A stretch of DNA of 64,000 bases from Bacteriovorax sp. MedPE-SWde (GTDB lineage Bacteria > Bdellovibrionota > Bacteriovoracia > Bacteriovoracales > Bacteriovoracaceae), in assembly GCA_001874305.1 (NCBI GenBank), contig MPCU01000010.1, forward strand, positions 1 through 64,000, read 5' to 3'. The translations under genes were made by a program, and so were the position numbers. The notes below the pieces were generated by a model that searched no databases, had not been told where the DNA came from, and saw only the letters and a list, made by a program, of their open reading frames with translations. Positions 36,532 through 46,717 of the stretch are shown here, in pieces (positions within the stretch are counted from its first letter, which is position 1; every line of letters begins with the position of its first letter).

Positions 36532-37500
36532 ATGAGAAGAAAGAAATACCAAGGCCCTATTTATGGGCCTTTTTACTTTAATATCTACAAGCCTGTAGGA
36601 AAGACATCTTTTGATGTTATTAGAGCTCTACAAAGAAATTTACCAAGGGCGATTGGAAAAATAGGTCACTTTGGAACACTTGACCCATTTGCAGAAGGAG
36701 TCCTTCTTATCGGAATTGGTCAAGCGCCAAGACTTAATCAATGGACACAAGACTTGCCAAAAGAGTATGTCGCTACAGGTATATTCGGTACAAGATCTCC
36801 TACGGGGGATCTAACTGTTGAAGAAGATCAGATCTATAGAGATGAAAGCTTTTCAAATGAGATGATTTCAAAGGATGCTGTTACTGCTGCTTTGAATGAA
36901 TTTGTTGGAGAGTATCGTCAAGTTCCACATCAATATTCGGCCACAAAATATAAAGGAAAGCCTTTGTATGAATGGGCAAGAGATGGTGTTGAGATTGTAA
37001 AGGATCCTGTTGATCGTGAGATATATGAAATAGAGCTACTTGAATTTGATGGTAGAGAGTGTAAATTCAGAGTAAAGGTGTCTTCTGGAACTTATATTCG
37101 TGTATTATTTGAAGATCTTGCGAAAAAACTAGGCACTGTTGGCGTACTTAGTGCTCTTGTGAGAACTGAAGTTGGCCATCATAAGATTGAAAGCTCTGTA
37201 AAAGAGGAAAGCTGGCCTGATCATTTTGAAAATAGTGATGAGTTTTTAGCTAGTTCGGCAAAGGGAGTGGACTCTCTTGTTCATTTTAAAGAGCTAGATC
37301 TTGATGAAACTCAAGCAAAGAAGTATATAAATGGCGTAAAAGTCCCATTTGACGTTGAAGATGGTGACTATTGGGCAGTAAATAACAACATGATTTTAGG
37401 TCTTGCAGAGGCCAAGAATGGTATACTGACGTCCTCGGTTAATTTTCAGCCGAGCGCATCACGAAAAATTGATTTAACTATTCGAAATTCTTTAGACTAA
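36532..37500 (+). CDS. truB: tRNA pseudouridine(55) synthase TruB
   Basis: NIYKPVGKTSFDVIRALQRNL; IGHFGTLDPFAEGVLLIGIGQAPRL; SSGTYIRVLFEDLAKKLG. Confidence 0.96.
   Translation: MRRKKYQGPIYGPFYFNIYKPVGKTSFDVIRALQRNLPRAIGKIGHFGTLDPFAEGVLLIGIGQAPRLNQWTQDLPKEYVATGIFGTRSPTGDLTVEEDQIYRDESFSNEMISKDAVTAALNEFVGEYRQVPHQYSATKYKGKPLYEWARDGVEIVKDPVDREIYEIELLEFDGRECKFRVKVSSGTYIRVLFEDLAKKLGTVGVLSALVRTEVGHHKIESSVKEESWPDHFENSDEFLASSAKGVDSLVHFKELDLDETQAKKYINGVKVPFDVEDGDYWAVNNNMILGLAEAKNGILTSSVNFQPSASRKIDLTIRNSLD
36551..36574 (+). terminator. Terminator-like hairpin inside the 5' end of truB
   Basis: AAGGCCC-TATTTAT-GGGCCTT followed by TTT within truB codons ~7-15. Confidence 0.65.
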
Positions 37501-37546
37501 AGGTTTGAAGTCATGCTAATATTGATAAAATAATTATTTTAATTTC

Positions 37547-38413
37547 ATGTTCCAAGGAGACAATGTGAATACAACACTCATTGCAATGGGAATTGCTTGT
37601 CTAGTTGTAGTTGGTTTAATAGTGAATTTAGGGGTTCTATCTCTTCTTTCAGGTGCATTCCACTTTCTATTCGGTCAACCAAAGTTTGATATCTTAAAGT
37701 CTGAAGGCGGAGACACTAGTTTTGCTTTTGGTTTTAGATGGAATAACGCAAGAGAGCCGGCCAAATTTGATAAGATTAGGCTGAGACTTTTTAATCCATT
37801 TGGAAGCCCGTCACAAGTTGATGTTGTTTCTGAATTCGGTGCAAAGGACTCTGACTTTGGTGCAGATGTTAACTTTGGTCCAGGATTTAAAGATATCTTA
37901 AGTGCTAGTGGATTAGATAACTCTACTATGGAAATTGAAGTTGTATCTCAAAAGAGTGGGATTACTCACTACTTTAAGATGAAAACAAGAAAGTTCTTAG
38001 AGACATATAGAGCAGCTGAGCAAACAGCAACTGAATTTAATGATAAGCATGGTTATGTTAAAACTAAGCCAGTTTATCAATCAGTAACTCAATCATTTAT
38101 TGCAGATGCAATACCTGAATCAGATAAGCCAAAAGCTTTAAGAATTGCTTCTAACCCAATGTTTGCAGCTGAGTTTGCTGCAGGTGCTGGAGCTGGTGAA
38201 GCAGCAGTAGAGAACTTCTCTGTTGCTAAGGTTTGGATTGAAGATGGTTGTATCGTTTGTAATGCATGTGAAGGGATCTTTCCTGAAGTATTTGATGTTA
38301 CAGAAGATAACTGTGTTATTCGTCCTGATGCACCTCTTATAGATGGTCTAAAGATTCTTGAGGCCGCTGAAGCTTGTCCAACAGAAGTTATTAAGTTCGA
38401 CAAAGCTAACTAA
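37547..38413 (+). CDS. Membrane-anchored single-cluster ferredoxin-domain protein
   Basis: N-terminal TM segment; C-terminal CIVCNACEGIFPEVFDV...EAAEACPTEVIKF. Confidence 0.75.
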   Translation: MFQGDNVNTTLIAMGIACLVVVGLIVNLGVLSLLSGAFHFLFGQPKFDILKSEGGDTSFAFGFRWNNAREPAKFDKIRLRLFNPFGSPSQVDVVSEFGAKDSDFGADVNFGPGFKDILSASGLDNSTMEIEVVSQKSGITHYFKMKTRKFLETYRAAEQTATEFNDKHGYVKTKPVYQSVTQSFIADAIPESDKPKALRIASNPMFAAEFAAGAGAGEAAVENFSVAKVWIEDGCIVCNACEGIFPEVFDVTEDNCVIRPDAPLIDGLKILEAAEACPTEVIKFDKAN

Positions 38414-38435
38414 TCAAAAAATAATTTATCTATTC

Positions 38436-38463
38436 AAGGCCTCATGATGAGGCCTTTTTTTTT
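38436..38463 (+). terminator. Intrinsic terminator after ferredoxin-domain gene
   Basis: AAGGCCTCATGATGAGGCC followed by a T-run. Confidence 0.8.
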
Positions 38464-38475
38464 AAGGATGAAATC

Positions 38476-38826
38476 ATGAAAACTCTTCTTATTTTCTTAG
38501 TATCTTGTTTCACATATGCAGCTCAGCTGGACTGTACTGCTCATAGAGAATGGTTAGATGATCAGGGTAATCTTCAAAAAGAGGTGAGTGAGGTTCCTGT
38601 TCTAACTAAGCTTCCAGGAATTACAAAACTTCAGCTTGATACAGATGAAGCATTCTATGCAATTAATGACTTCTCTGAGGGCCCTGTTACCCTCTCTATA
38701 GTATTTCCTCCTAGCTACACTGTTGGTGGATTGTCTAAGGCCGTAATTGGGCCAGGGCAAGAATCTACGTTGAACTCAATTAGTGGTACTGATGTTTTTA
38801 AAATTAGGTGTAAGAGACGTTTATAG
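38476..38826 (+). CDS. Small secreted hypothetical protein
   Basis: Signal peptide MKTLLIFLVSCFTYAA; short mature domain. Confidence 0.5.
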   Translation: MKTLLIFLVSCFTYAAQLDCTAHREWLDDQGNLQKEVSEVPVLTKLPGITKLQLDTDEAFYAINDFSEGPVTLSIVFPPSYTVGGLSKAVIGPGQESTLNSISGTDVFKIRCKRRL

Positions 38827-38942
38827 TTTCTTGGGTTGATTTTATATGTAGTACTGTGTGGAAGTTTTTCTTCTTTCTTTCGTGGGTTTTGTGGTTTGCG
38901 AACCCTCTCTCCTTCGCATCGTGCTCAGTCGTCAGGGTTGTA

Positions 38943-38975
38943 TTGCGTCAAATACCATCGTGGTATTTGACGCAA
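38943..38975. repeat. Perfect 15-bp inverted repeat with 3-nt loop
   Basis: TTGCGTCAAATACCA-TCG-TGGTATTTGACGCAA. Confidence 0.9.
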
Positions 38976-38977
38976 AC

Positions 38978-39003
38978 AAAAAGGCCCGCTGGGAGGCGGG
39001 CCT
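38978..39003 (-). terminator. Intrinsic terminator of the large metalloprotease gene
   Basis: Plus-strand AAAAAGGCCCGCTGGGAGGCGGGCCTT; minus strand GC-rich hairpin followed by TTTTT. Confidence 0.75.
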
Positions 39004-39029
39004 TAGACTTGAAATATTGAGGTCAGATC

Positions 39030-42000
39030 TTATCTGTTCTCTTGTGGGTATAACCAGTAGAAGATTCCTGAAAGTTCTTTCATGTTTCCTTTCACTCGGT
39101 CGTAGATATCTCCGGCCGACTGTGCTGGTCTGTACTGCTCAAGGATCGCTTTATAGTTTGCGTCTAGTGCAGCTGTTTGTTGTGCTGTCTCGTTCACACC
39201 TGCTTCTCTTGGAAGTACTAAACTTAAGTCAAGATTAGATAGTGCCATTGAAACGATTGGGCTGAAAAGGTCTATACCAAGTACATTTCCATCAGCGTCT
39301 CTTACGTATTCAGCATTTGCAAGCTTCTCAAGTTCCTTCTTAGTGATATTTCTTAAGAATTCATCTTGGTGAGATGCTTTTAAACCTTGTAGGTAAGATC
39401 TCTCGTCCGCTGTACATAGTGACTTGTCACTAATACATGCTTCTTTTGCTAAAATTGTCTTCACAATGCTTTCTCTAATGAAAGAGTCTACATCCGAAAT
39501 ACTTAGTTGAGCTAGTCCAAATGATCCAACTGCATCACCAAAGTCTTTCTGTACAAGCTTGTTTACAATAGTATCTGAGATTTCATTAAGCTTAGCAGCT
39601 GCTTCACTTCTTTCTTCTTCAGTTGCTGTCGTATCAGCAAGCTTGTTCTTGTATTGTCCGATTAGAACAGCATGTCCGTTTACTATAGCTTGGAATTCTC
39701 CAGCTTCTACTGCTGTTGCAATCTCTTCTACTGTCTTTGTAATCAATTCTGCATCATATTCTGGAGCTGCCGGAACACTATCTAAGAATCCTGGGATTTG
39801 CTCAAGGTATGTTGCCCAACCTTCCATTACGTCTGGAAGAGTTGATTTAACTAGTGCTCTAAGAGCGTTACCTTTTGAGATCATTCTGTTTGCTGCAGAA
39901 GAATCACTTGCATATGGTACATATCTAATTCCACCGTCTACTAAGTCAACAAATGGTTGTCCTTCAGCTGTTTCATTTGCGTTAAGACCCTTAACTCTAA
40001 ATGAACGAGATGGGTTGAAACCTGGCTCATAAGTATCGATGTTTAAGAAGTACATCGCTCCAAATACTGCGTAGTTTCTTAGGTACTCGTTAACTCCTGA
40101 AGTAAATGCTCCTTTATCAAGGTCATGTAAAGTGTCACCAACTAATACTCTTGGTTGGATCTCATTCATTAGTACTTCTTCTAGTGTTTGAAGTATTACT
40201 GAGTCTTCAATCTCTTTTCTAAAGATAAACTTCTCTACAAGTGTATATGGAATTTTAAGTGAGTGAGATAAGTATCTTCTCGTCCAAGATCTCTCTGCAG
40301 TCATTGCGATAATCGCAGCAACTTTATCACCTTCCATACCCTGTACTTTTGCTCTAAAGTCTTGTGGATCAAATGTTTCACCTTCCATCCACTTAGTTTC
40401 AACTTTAACCATCTTCTTTACTTGTGTTCCTGGCATTCCTGGAATTGGCCCTGGAACTGTTTCAGTAATTACTGCTGGTAAGAACCTATCACCTGGATTC
40501 TTAGTTGTTACGAACGCTGGTGCTTCTGGAGTCGAAATAACCGATCTAAAGAAGTCCATTGATTTTTGGATTGCTCCAATCATATCTTGAAGAGTTTCTT
40601 GGAACTCATCTGATCCGTCATTTTCAAAGATCAGCTTGAACCATAGTTCTTCGTTTATCATTCTTAGTTTAGAGAAAACTCTTACTAGGTAGTTTGAATA
40701 ATCTCTAATCGTAAAGTTCTTCTTATCTTTAGCAAAGTAGTGAAGATCATACATTTTTCTGTAACCCATAATCTCATGGTCTACGATTTCTTTGAACGTT
40801 GAACCTGAATCATGTCTATTACACTGTGGAGATTGACCTGCATCTTCATCTGAACAGAATTTGATTTTCTGTAAGTTGAACTTTGCAAGATCTTCTCTAC
40901 TTACATTTGACCAGTTTTCAACACCTGTAAGTTTCATGATGTCTTTAATTCTAGCTAGTCTTCTGTATACTTTCTTACCGTTTACTGTTTCTTCTGCATT
41001 TGTAACTTTAAGAGTTCCACCTGGAAGACTCATTGTATCTGCTTTTGAGTCAAATAGACCTTCTAGCTCTACGAAACCTGTATATGCTGCTCTGATTGCG
41101 TGAACATCATAAGGTCCAAGTCCATCATAAGTTGCATGGTCATCAATTGTATAATCCATAACTGATGATGAAGTTCTCTTTGCATTGTCATCATTTACTT
41201 TAAATCTCCAGTTCTTCTTATCAAATGAACCGATGAAGTTGTGTCTTAGACCAAAGTTATGTCCGATTTCGTGGGCCAGTGTTGGCATCCAGATATCGAT
41301 CATGATGTCGTTCTTTCCTTTAGCCGTTTTCACTTTTTCAAGAATATCGTAATTCTGTTGAAGTTGTGAAAGAACAAAATCAGCTTTTCTATGTACACAT
41401 AGAGGTGTCTTAGTTGATCCAGATCTCTTATCTGCACCTGACCACTCAAGTTTATTAATTAACTCAGCTCTTTGTGCTTCATGAGAGTGATCTCCGTGAA
41501 GTGCTTTTGCAAGCTCAACTGGGTTATTAAGGTGCTTAAATGCTTTAGTCATTGAAAGAGCTTTTCCTGCAGACTCTTCATTACCAAAGTGTTGGAATAA
41601 TTCGTTGTTAAGTGGTTTCTTAACTCCGTATCCTTCTTTAGAAATCTTTCTTACTTTGTTAACTCCTCTCATAAATGATGAGTTGCTAACATTTACAAAG
41701 TCTTTAAGTGGAATATCCTTTCCGTTTAATAGAGAAAGTATTCTACTCTTTGATGACTTATGATTTTCAATTTCTGCTACAAGACTCTTCGCTGCAGCTT
41801 CTTCTTTTGAAGCATTTCCAACAGGTGTTGTAGTTGTTTCAGTTTCAATTTCTACTTCACCTTGAGGAGCAGTATTTGCCACTTGTGGTGCTGCATCTTC
41901 TTGAACTTGCCAAGTCTTTGGAACTGTCATGTCTTTAACAAGTCTCTTTTCTGCGATAGCTTGCTTTTCCATCCAGTCAATAGAACCTTTCATGTTACCA

Positions 42001-44378
42001 CCGTATAGGTAAACTGATGCTGATTCTACAAATCCGTTTCTTGGGTTATACGTTGGTCCACCAAGACCAATTATTGATAAAGATGTTCCTTTTTCAATCC
42101 AGTAGATATAGTTTCTGTTGATGTCACCGATGTGACCTTTTTCAACAACTTCTAATCCGTTAAATTCTTTTACACCAGCTGGCATAGAGTCATCACGTTC
42201 AATCTTAAGATTGATTACTGCTGATCTACCTTCGTATGGAGTTCCAACGAATGCTTTTTTGAATCCGTCATTTAACTGATTGATTACTGTCTTAGATGAA
42301 GAGATTAGTTTATTTCTAAGGTCTCTTTCTACTTCATTCAGTTCTCTTGTTTGTATACCTTTGTTATTTATTTTATCAGCTGGGATACCTGCAAGAACAT
42401 AAGTAACTTGCTTTCCATCTCTGATATCAAAGATCATTGGCATATGAGTTGTTGTATCAAATGTATTAGTTTGTTCTGTATATCCTTTTGGTGTAGATTT
42501 CTCTGCAGTAAAGATACCGTAGTTAAACTTCTTTTGTACTTCATATGGGATATTTAGGATTGGATTCTCATCAGTTCCATAATATCTTTTGAATGAGATA
42601 CGCTCTTTAAAAGTAAGAGTTTTGTGTGCATCTTCAGTCCAGCTATAAACACCTGAACAATCCTGGTAAGGACTTGAGTTATAAGTATTCTTAATAGTGT
42701 AGTTTAGTAAATCAGTTACACCATCGGCCTTTTGAACAACGTCGTTTGCTTCTTTTGATCCTGCAACCTGTCCTGCAAAACATCTCTCTCCATAGAAAGC
42801 GTCAATTGCAGAGTACATCCTAGGTGCACCATTAGCTGAAAGGTCAACATATGCTGATGCTTGTGGGTCTGTATGACTTGCAACTTCAGTTCTTGTTACC
42901 TTTAACTTTTTCCCCGTTGAAGAGAATTTAATTTCTTTCTTATAAGTTGCTGGGAATGACATGATGATTTCTTCATCAACATCAGTTGTTCCAGTTTTTC
43001 CAAGTAACGGTCTACTTCTTTTAACTAGTACTTTATCTTCTTCAAAGTGAAACTTTACAATTTCTACGTTCCAACCACCTGAAGAACCCGCAAAAGTCAT
43101 ACTGTAAAGATTTGGTGCATCTTCAAGTACTCTTCTGAACATATATTCTTTGTTCTTAAACTTTGATAGCTTTAGTTCTGTCTTTCCGTCAATGTCTGCT
43201 GCTGTTGTTACTTTAGCAGTAGGCTTAGCATCTGTTGATATTTGGATGAATGGAGTTGTTTCTCCGTCAACATTACTTGTATCAATATCTACTGAAGCTA
43301 GAAGAGATCCATCTTCTTGGTCTCTGTCGTATACAAATCTCACGTTTGATATTGCTTGATAGAATTCAGCTCTTAAGTAACAGTCGTCAACAGCTAACTT
43401 TGCAGCAGCTGCGATATCTTCATCACAAGCTAGAATGTCATAACCTGTATTGTTATTTTGAAGAATTTTTCTTTCTACATTCGTTAGTTGTGTCTTAGAG
43501 ATTGGTCTAAAGAATGTTAACTTGTCATTACCAGATACGGCCAGTCTTAAGACATCTGTATCTTTGAAGTTATATCCATTTTGCTTAGACTTTGTAAGAA
43601 CATCGTTTCTATTAAGAATACTTCTTGCTCTTTTTACTGTCCAAACAGTATCTTCAAGGTTCTGTCTATTGTATATCTCTTGTGCTTCTTCAACATCTAA
43701 TCCTAGAAGACCAGTCATTGTTCTGTTTTCTACGATAGGGTTAATTCTAAAGAAAGAAGCTTGAGTTCTATTTGTTTCTTTGAAACGAATATTTCTAGTC
43801 TCTTCATCAAGATCATTTTTTATATTTTCTTTAATACCGTAAGATCCAACACTATATTGAAATAGTGGAACTTTCGTTAACTCAGACGCCATGCTTGGGA
43901 GGTATCTGTTGTTAAGGCCAGCTTCTTTCTTTTCTGCATTTTCAATATACCCAACAAGGTATTCTTGAGTTAGCTTGAAAGTAATTTTAAACTTCTGTCC
44001 TGCTTCTTTAGCATTGATAACAAGATCTTTTACGAAGTCATTATATTTTGAATCATTTGAAGATACGATCTTCGTTTTAAAGAATGTTGAAGCAGATAGT
44101 GCTGATACACCACTTACTTGTCCTTCTTCTTGTGATTCAACACCTGCTCTCATTGGAAGAGTTGCTGTATCCACAGCTACAGTTTCAACAATAATCTCTG
44201 CTGCTGAAACAGAGTTAAGTGCACGAACATCTGTTTCAAATGAATCAGGTTCTTTTTCTGGTAAATCCTTTGCACAACCAACTAGTACAGTTGATAGGGC
44301 AATTGCTGTAGTTAAGCCTCTCAGCTTATTTAGCTTTACCTTTTTCTTTTCACTTTTGAGATTTTTTCTCTTTGTCAT
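39030..44378 (-). CDS. Giant (1782 aa) lipoprotein zinc metalloprotease, metzincin-like
   Basis: Lipobox STVLVGCAK; HEIGHNFGLRH zinc motif; SSVMDYT Met-turn-like motif. Confidence 0.8.
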   Translation of the reverse strand: MTKRKNLKSEKKKVKLNKLRGLTTAIALSTVLVGCAKDLPEKEPDSFETDVRALNSVSAAEIIVETVAVDTATLPMRAGVESQEEGQVSGVSALSASTFFKTKIVSSNDSKYNDFVKDLVINAKEAGQKFKITFKLTQEYLVGYIENAEKKEAGLNNRYLPSMASELTKVPLFQYSVGSYGIKENIKNDLDEETRNIRFKETNRTQASFFRINPIVENRTMTGLLGLDVEEAQEIYNRQNLEDTVWTVKRARSILNRNDVLTKSKQNGYNFKDTDVLRLAVSGNDKLTFFRPISKTQLTNVERKILQNNNTGYDILACDEDIAAAAKLAVDDCYLRAEFYQAISNVRFVYDRDQEDGSLLASVDIDTSNVDGETTPFIQISTDAKPTAKVTTAADIDGKTELKLSKFKNKEYMFRRVLEDAPNLYSMTFAGSSGGWNVEIVKFHFEEDKVLVKRSRPLLGKTGTTDVDEEIIMSFPATYKKEIKFSSTGKKLKVTRTEVASHTDPQASAYVDLSANGAPRMYSAIDAFYGERCFAGQVAGSKEANDVVQKADGVTDLLNYTIKNTYNSSPYQDCSGVYSWTEDAHKTLTFKERISFKRYYGTDENPILNIPYEVQKKFNYGIFTAEKSTPKGYTEQTNTFDTTTHMPMIFDIRDGKQVTYVLAGIPADKINNKGIQTRELNEVERDLRNKLISSSKTVINQLNDGFKKAFVGTPYEGRSAVINLKIERDDSMPAGVKEFNGLEVVEKGHIGDINRNYIYWIEKGTSLSIIGLGGPTYNPRNGFVESASVYLYGGNMKGSIDWMEKQAIAEKRLVKDMTVPKTWQVQEDAAPQVANTAPQGEVEIETETTTTPVGNASKEEAAAKSLVAEIENHKSSKSRILSLLNGKDIPLKDFVNVSNSSFMRGVNKVRKISKEGYGVKKPLNNELFQHFGNEESAGKALSMTKAFKHLNNPVELAKALHGDHSHEAQRAELINKLEWSGADKRSGSTKTPLCVHRKADFVLSQLQQNYDILEKVKTAKGKNDIMIDIWMPTLAHEIGHNFGLRHNFIGSFDKKNWRFKVNDDNAKRTSSSVMDYTIDDHATYDGLGPYDVHAIRAAYTGFVELEGLFDSKADTMSLPGGTLKVTNAEETVNGKKVYRRLARIKDIMKLTGVENWSNVSREDLAKFNLQKIKFCSDEDAGQSPQCNRHDSGSTFKEIVDHEIMGYRKMYDLHYFAKDKKNFTIRDYSNYLVRVFSKLRMINEELWFKLIFENDGSDEFQETLQDMIGAIQKSMDFFRSVISTPEAPAFVTTKNPGDRFLPAVITETVPGPIPGMPGTQVKKMVKVETKWMEGETFDPQDFRAKVQGMEGDKVAAIIAMTAERSWTRRYLSHSLKIPYTLVEKFIFRKEIEDSVILQTLEEVLMNEIQPRVLVGDTLHDLDKGAFTSGVNEYLRNYAVFGAMYFLNIDTYEPGFNPSRSFRVKGLNANETAEGQPFVDLVDGGIRYVPYASDSSAANRMISKGNALRALVKSTLPDVMEGWATYLEQIPGFLDSVPAAPEYDAELITKTVEEIATAVEAGEFQAIVNGHAVLIGQYKNKLADTTATEEERSEAAAKLNEISDTIVNKLVQKDFGDAVGSFGLAQLSISDVDSFIRESIVKTILAKEACISDKSLCTADERSYLQGLKASHQDEFLRNITKKELEKLANAEYVRDADGNVLGIDLFSPIVSMALSNLDLSLVLPREAGVNETAQQTAALDANYKAILEQYRPAQSAGDIYDRVKGNMKELSGIFYWLYPQENR

Positions 44379-44401
44379 TAACTTCTCCCAATATCCAAGT
44401 C

Positions 44402-45241
44402 TTATAAAGAAATGCTTAATGTTGCGTAAACGTTAGCTTTTCTAGAATCAAAAAATTCAATTTGTGTGTCTCTTCCGTTTGGTGCTAGTGGGGATCCTCC
44501 AATTGAGTATCCTAAAGTTAGCCCCATCTTCTTTGGAAGAGAGAATGAAACACTTTCATCAAGACTGTATGAGTCTGTAGTGTTTCCTTGGTAGGTAACT
44601 GATCTTGAGTAACTTCCTGAGAAATCAATACTCATCCAATCTGTTAATCCATATCCAAAACTTAAAGAGTTTCCTACAATCCACTCTCTATTTGATGCAC
44701 CATAAGTTGCAACTTCATATCTATGAAAGTTCTTCTTTGCGAATGGAACATAAGATACATAGGCCTTATCTACTCCTACCTGTGCTGCACTCCATGAAAG
44801 TGGAAGAGCGGTAGTAACGGCAGTTCTTAGGTCTTGTCTTTCTCTGGAAGTTTCTGACGTTGGTATTGTCAGCTTGAAACTTCCGGCCATTCTTGTGTAC
44901 TTATTAAATTTATGTAGTGACTTTGAGTAACCTAACCCAAGATCTCCAGCTTTTTCTTTTCTCTCACCTTGAAGAGGCTTACTAACTGTTCCTGATAGTC
45001 CAAGTTTTCCAGAACCAAGTTTGATACCTAAACTAATTGCAGTTAGGTTGCTCATTCTGTGATCAGCATCATCACTCTTTAAGAGATCGCTTGAAACTGT
45101 ATTACTAATAGAAACTGACCAATCTTTAGACTTCTTGGCACTGGCCTTTACACCCTGGTCCGCTTTGGCACTAGACGTAGATGCCGCTGCTGCAGTTGTA
45201 GAAGTTAATAAAATCAGTAAGATAGACATGTTTTTCGTCAT
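44402..45241 (-). CDS. Putative outer membrane beta-barrel protein
   Basis: Signal peptide, alternating beta strands, C-terminal VYATLSISL. Confidence 0.6.
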   Translation of the reverse strand: MTKNMSILLILLTSTTAAAASTSSAKADQGVKASAKKSKDWSVSISNTVSSDLLKSDDADHRMSNLTAISLGIKLGSGKLGLSGTVSKPLQGERKEKAGDLGLGYSKSLHKFNKYTRMAGSFKLTIPTSETSRERQDLRTAVTTALPLSWSAAQVGVDKAYVSYVPFAKKNFHRYEVATYGASNREWIVGNSLSFGYGLTDWMSIDFSGSYSRSVTYQGNTTDSYSLDESVSFSLPKKMGLTLGYSIGGSPLAPNGRDTQIEFFDSRKANVYATLSISL

Positions 45242-45350
45242 CTAGTATCCTTGTGTAGTCCGTGTCATCAAGTTAGTTTCCAATATATTTGCAATCCGTA
45301 TGCCAATACAGTGGTGCCAAAAGGTGACTAATACCCTCAAGAATATAAAA

Positions 45351-45375
45351 AAAAAGCCCTCAGAGGGGGCTTTTT
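45351..45375. terminator. Bidirectional intrinsic terminator
   Basis: AAAAAGCCCTCAGAGGGGGCTTTTT. Confidence 0.75.
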
Positions 45376-45410
45376 GTAATTAATACATATGGTGTCTAAG
45401 TTTTGGTGGT

Positions 45411-46091
45411 CTACTTTAGGAAGCGTTCATATTGTTTATCGCTGAATATACCTTTGAAAGCGGCTTCATTTTCATCCCAAACAGATTTTAGTGTCACATC
45501 GTCACTAAGAGTTGGGCATTCAAATGTTACTACAGGTGAATTAAGGTTTACCGATCCATAAGTTCCAAGTGAGCCAGGAGTAGGGTAGCCAATATCGTCA
45601 GCAATCTCATAGCCATTATGGGAGTTCATATATTTTGCTATATCTTCACAATCTCCATTGTAATTCACCATTGGTTTCCAAGAATGAACAGAGATAATAA
45701 GGCCTGGTTCGAATTTTTCTAGGAGTTTTGTAAGGAATTGATTTTCAGGTTCGCTAACAGCTTCTTTACCTGGATTATACTTAGGCGCTCTTACTTCAGC
45801 AGTCCAGCAATCTGTAGCAAGGTTTCTATTTAGGTCTACACCGTGAGCATTAACTCTTGTCCCTGCTCTGTATCCGTCAACATTTACGATTGGAATTACA
45901 ACCATTGGGATATCAAAGTCTTGCTCTTTTAGCCATTTGAAGAGTTGGTCTACAACGTAAACTCCTTCAACTTCATCGCCGTGAACCCCTGCCATGAGGT
46001 AGAGATACTTATCTCCTGTGGCCTCACTCTTATAGGCCTTTATTTCGTCGCCTTCTACACTTGTACCAGATCTTAATTCTGAAAATATCAT
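45411..46091 (-). CDS. M14-family zinc carboxypeptidase, murein-peptide-amidase (MpaA)-like
   Basis: LMAGVHGDEVEGVYVVDQL; NAHGVDLNRN; ISVHSW; VVTFECP. Confidence 0.75.
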   Translation of the reverse strand: MIFSELRSGTSVEGDEIKAYKSEATGDKYLYLMAGVHGDEVEGVYVVDQLFKWLKEQDFDIPMVVIPIVNVDGYRAGTRVNAHGVDLNRNLATDCWTAEVRAPKYNPGKEAVSEPENQFLTKLLEKFEPGLIISVHSWKPMVNYNGDCEDIAKYMNSHNGYEIADDIGYPTPGSLGTYGSVNLNSPVVTFECPTLSDDVTLKSVWDENEAAFKGIFSDKQYERFLK

Positions 46092-46100
46092 AATTACCTT

Positions 46101-46586
46101 CTAATTCTCTAATTTATAGATAGCGCATTGGCCGCGAGTTTCTTCAACTTCAATTTCCATTGTCTTGAAAGTGAAGTCAAATCTCTCTTTAGTAAGTTTA
46201 CTTATATTCTTTGCTAGATAGATAGCAAGCCTCTCTGCTGAAGTATTGGACAGAGGTAGAATGAGAACGTCTTGTTTAGGAATTGAGAAGCGAGATCCGT
46301 CTTGTGGAAATATCTCCCAATTAGTATCACCGTCTTCAATCTTTAAATTTGCATTATCACCAGGTAATAGGAGCTTGTGATCAAGTGAATCACAGACCTC
46401 ACGTATTATTGGTTTGATATCAAGGAAGTCAAATACCATATCAGAATCTAGATCAAGGGCATCACCTTTCATTGAGACACGATAGTTGTGTCCATGAAGT
46501 GGCTCTCTTGTTCCATCTTTAAATATAACAAAGTGGCTGGCCGCAAAGTTAAAGTATTCTTTGTAGACTCTAATAGCGTAATTCAC
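46101..46586 (-). CDS. 6-pyruvoyl-tetrahydropterin synthase family (PTPS-III-like, ExxHGH)
   Basis: FNFAASHFVIFKDGTREPLHGHNYRV; catalytic Cys position occupied by R, followed by E. Confidence 0.75.
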   Translation of the reverse strand: MNYAIRVYKEYFNFAASHFVIFKDGTREPLHGHNYRVSMKGDALDLDSDMVFDFLDIKPIIREVCDSLDHKLLLPGDNANLKIEDGDTNWEIFPQDGSRFSIPKQDVLILPLSNTSAERLAIYLAKNISKLTKERFDFTFKTMEIEVEETRGQCAIYKLEN

Positions 46587-46717
46587 TGTATTCTTTCTCC
46601 TGTCAAACGGCGGTTATCCTAACAATTTAGGAAAACTAAGTCTGCAAAAAAATGCCATGTCTGCATGTGGTCTTGGCGACTTATAAAGTTTATGGGTATT
46701 ATTAAGCTTCGAAAAGG

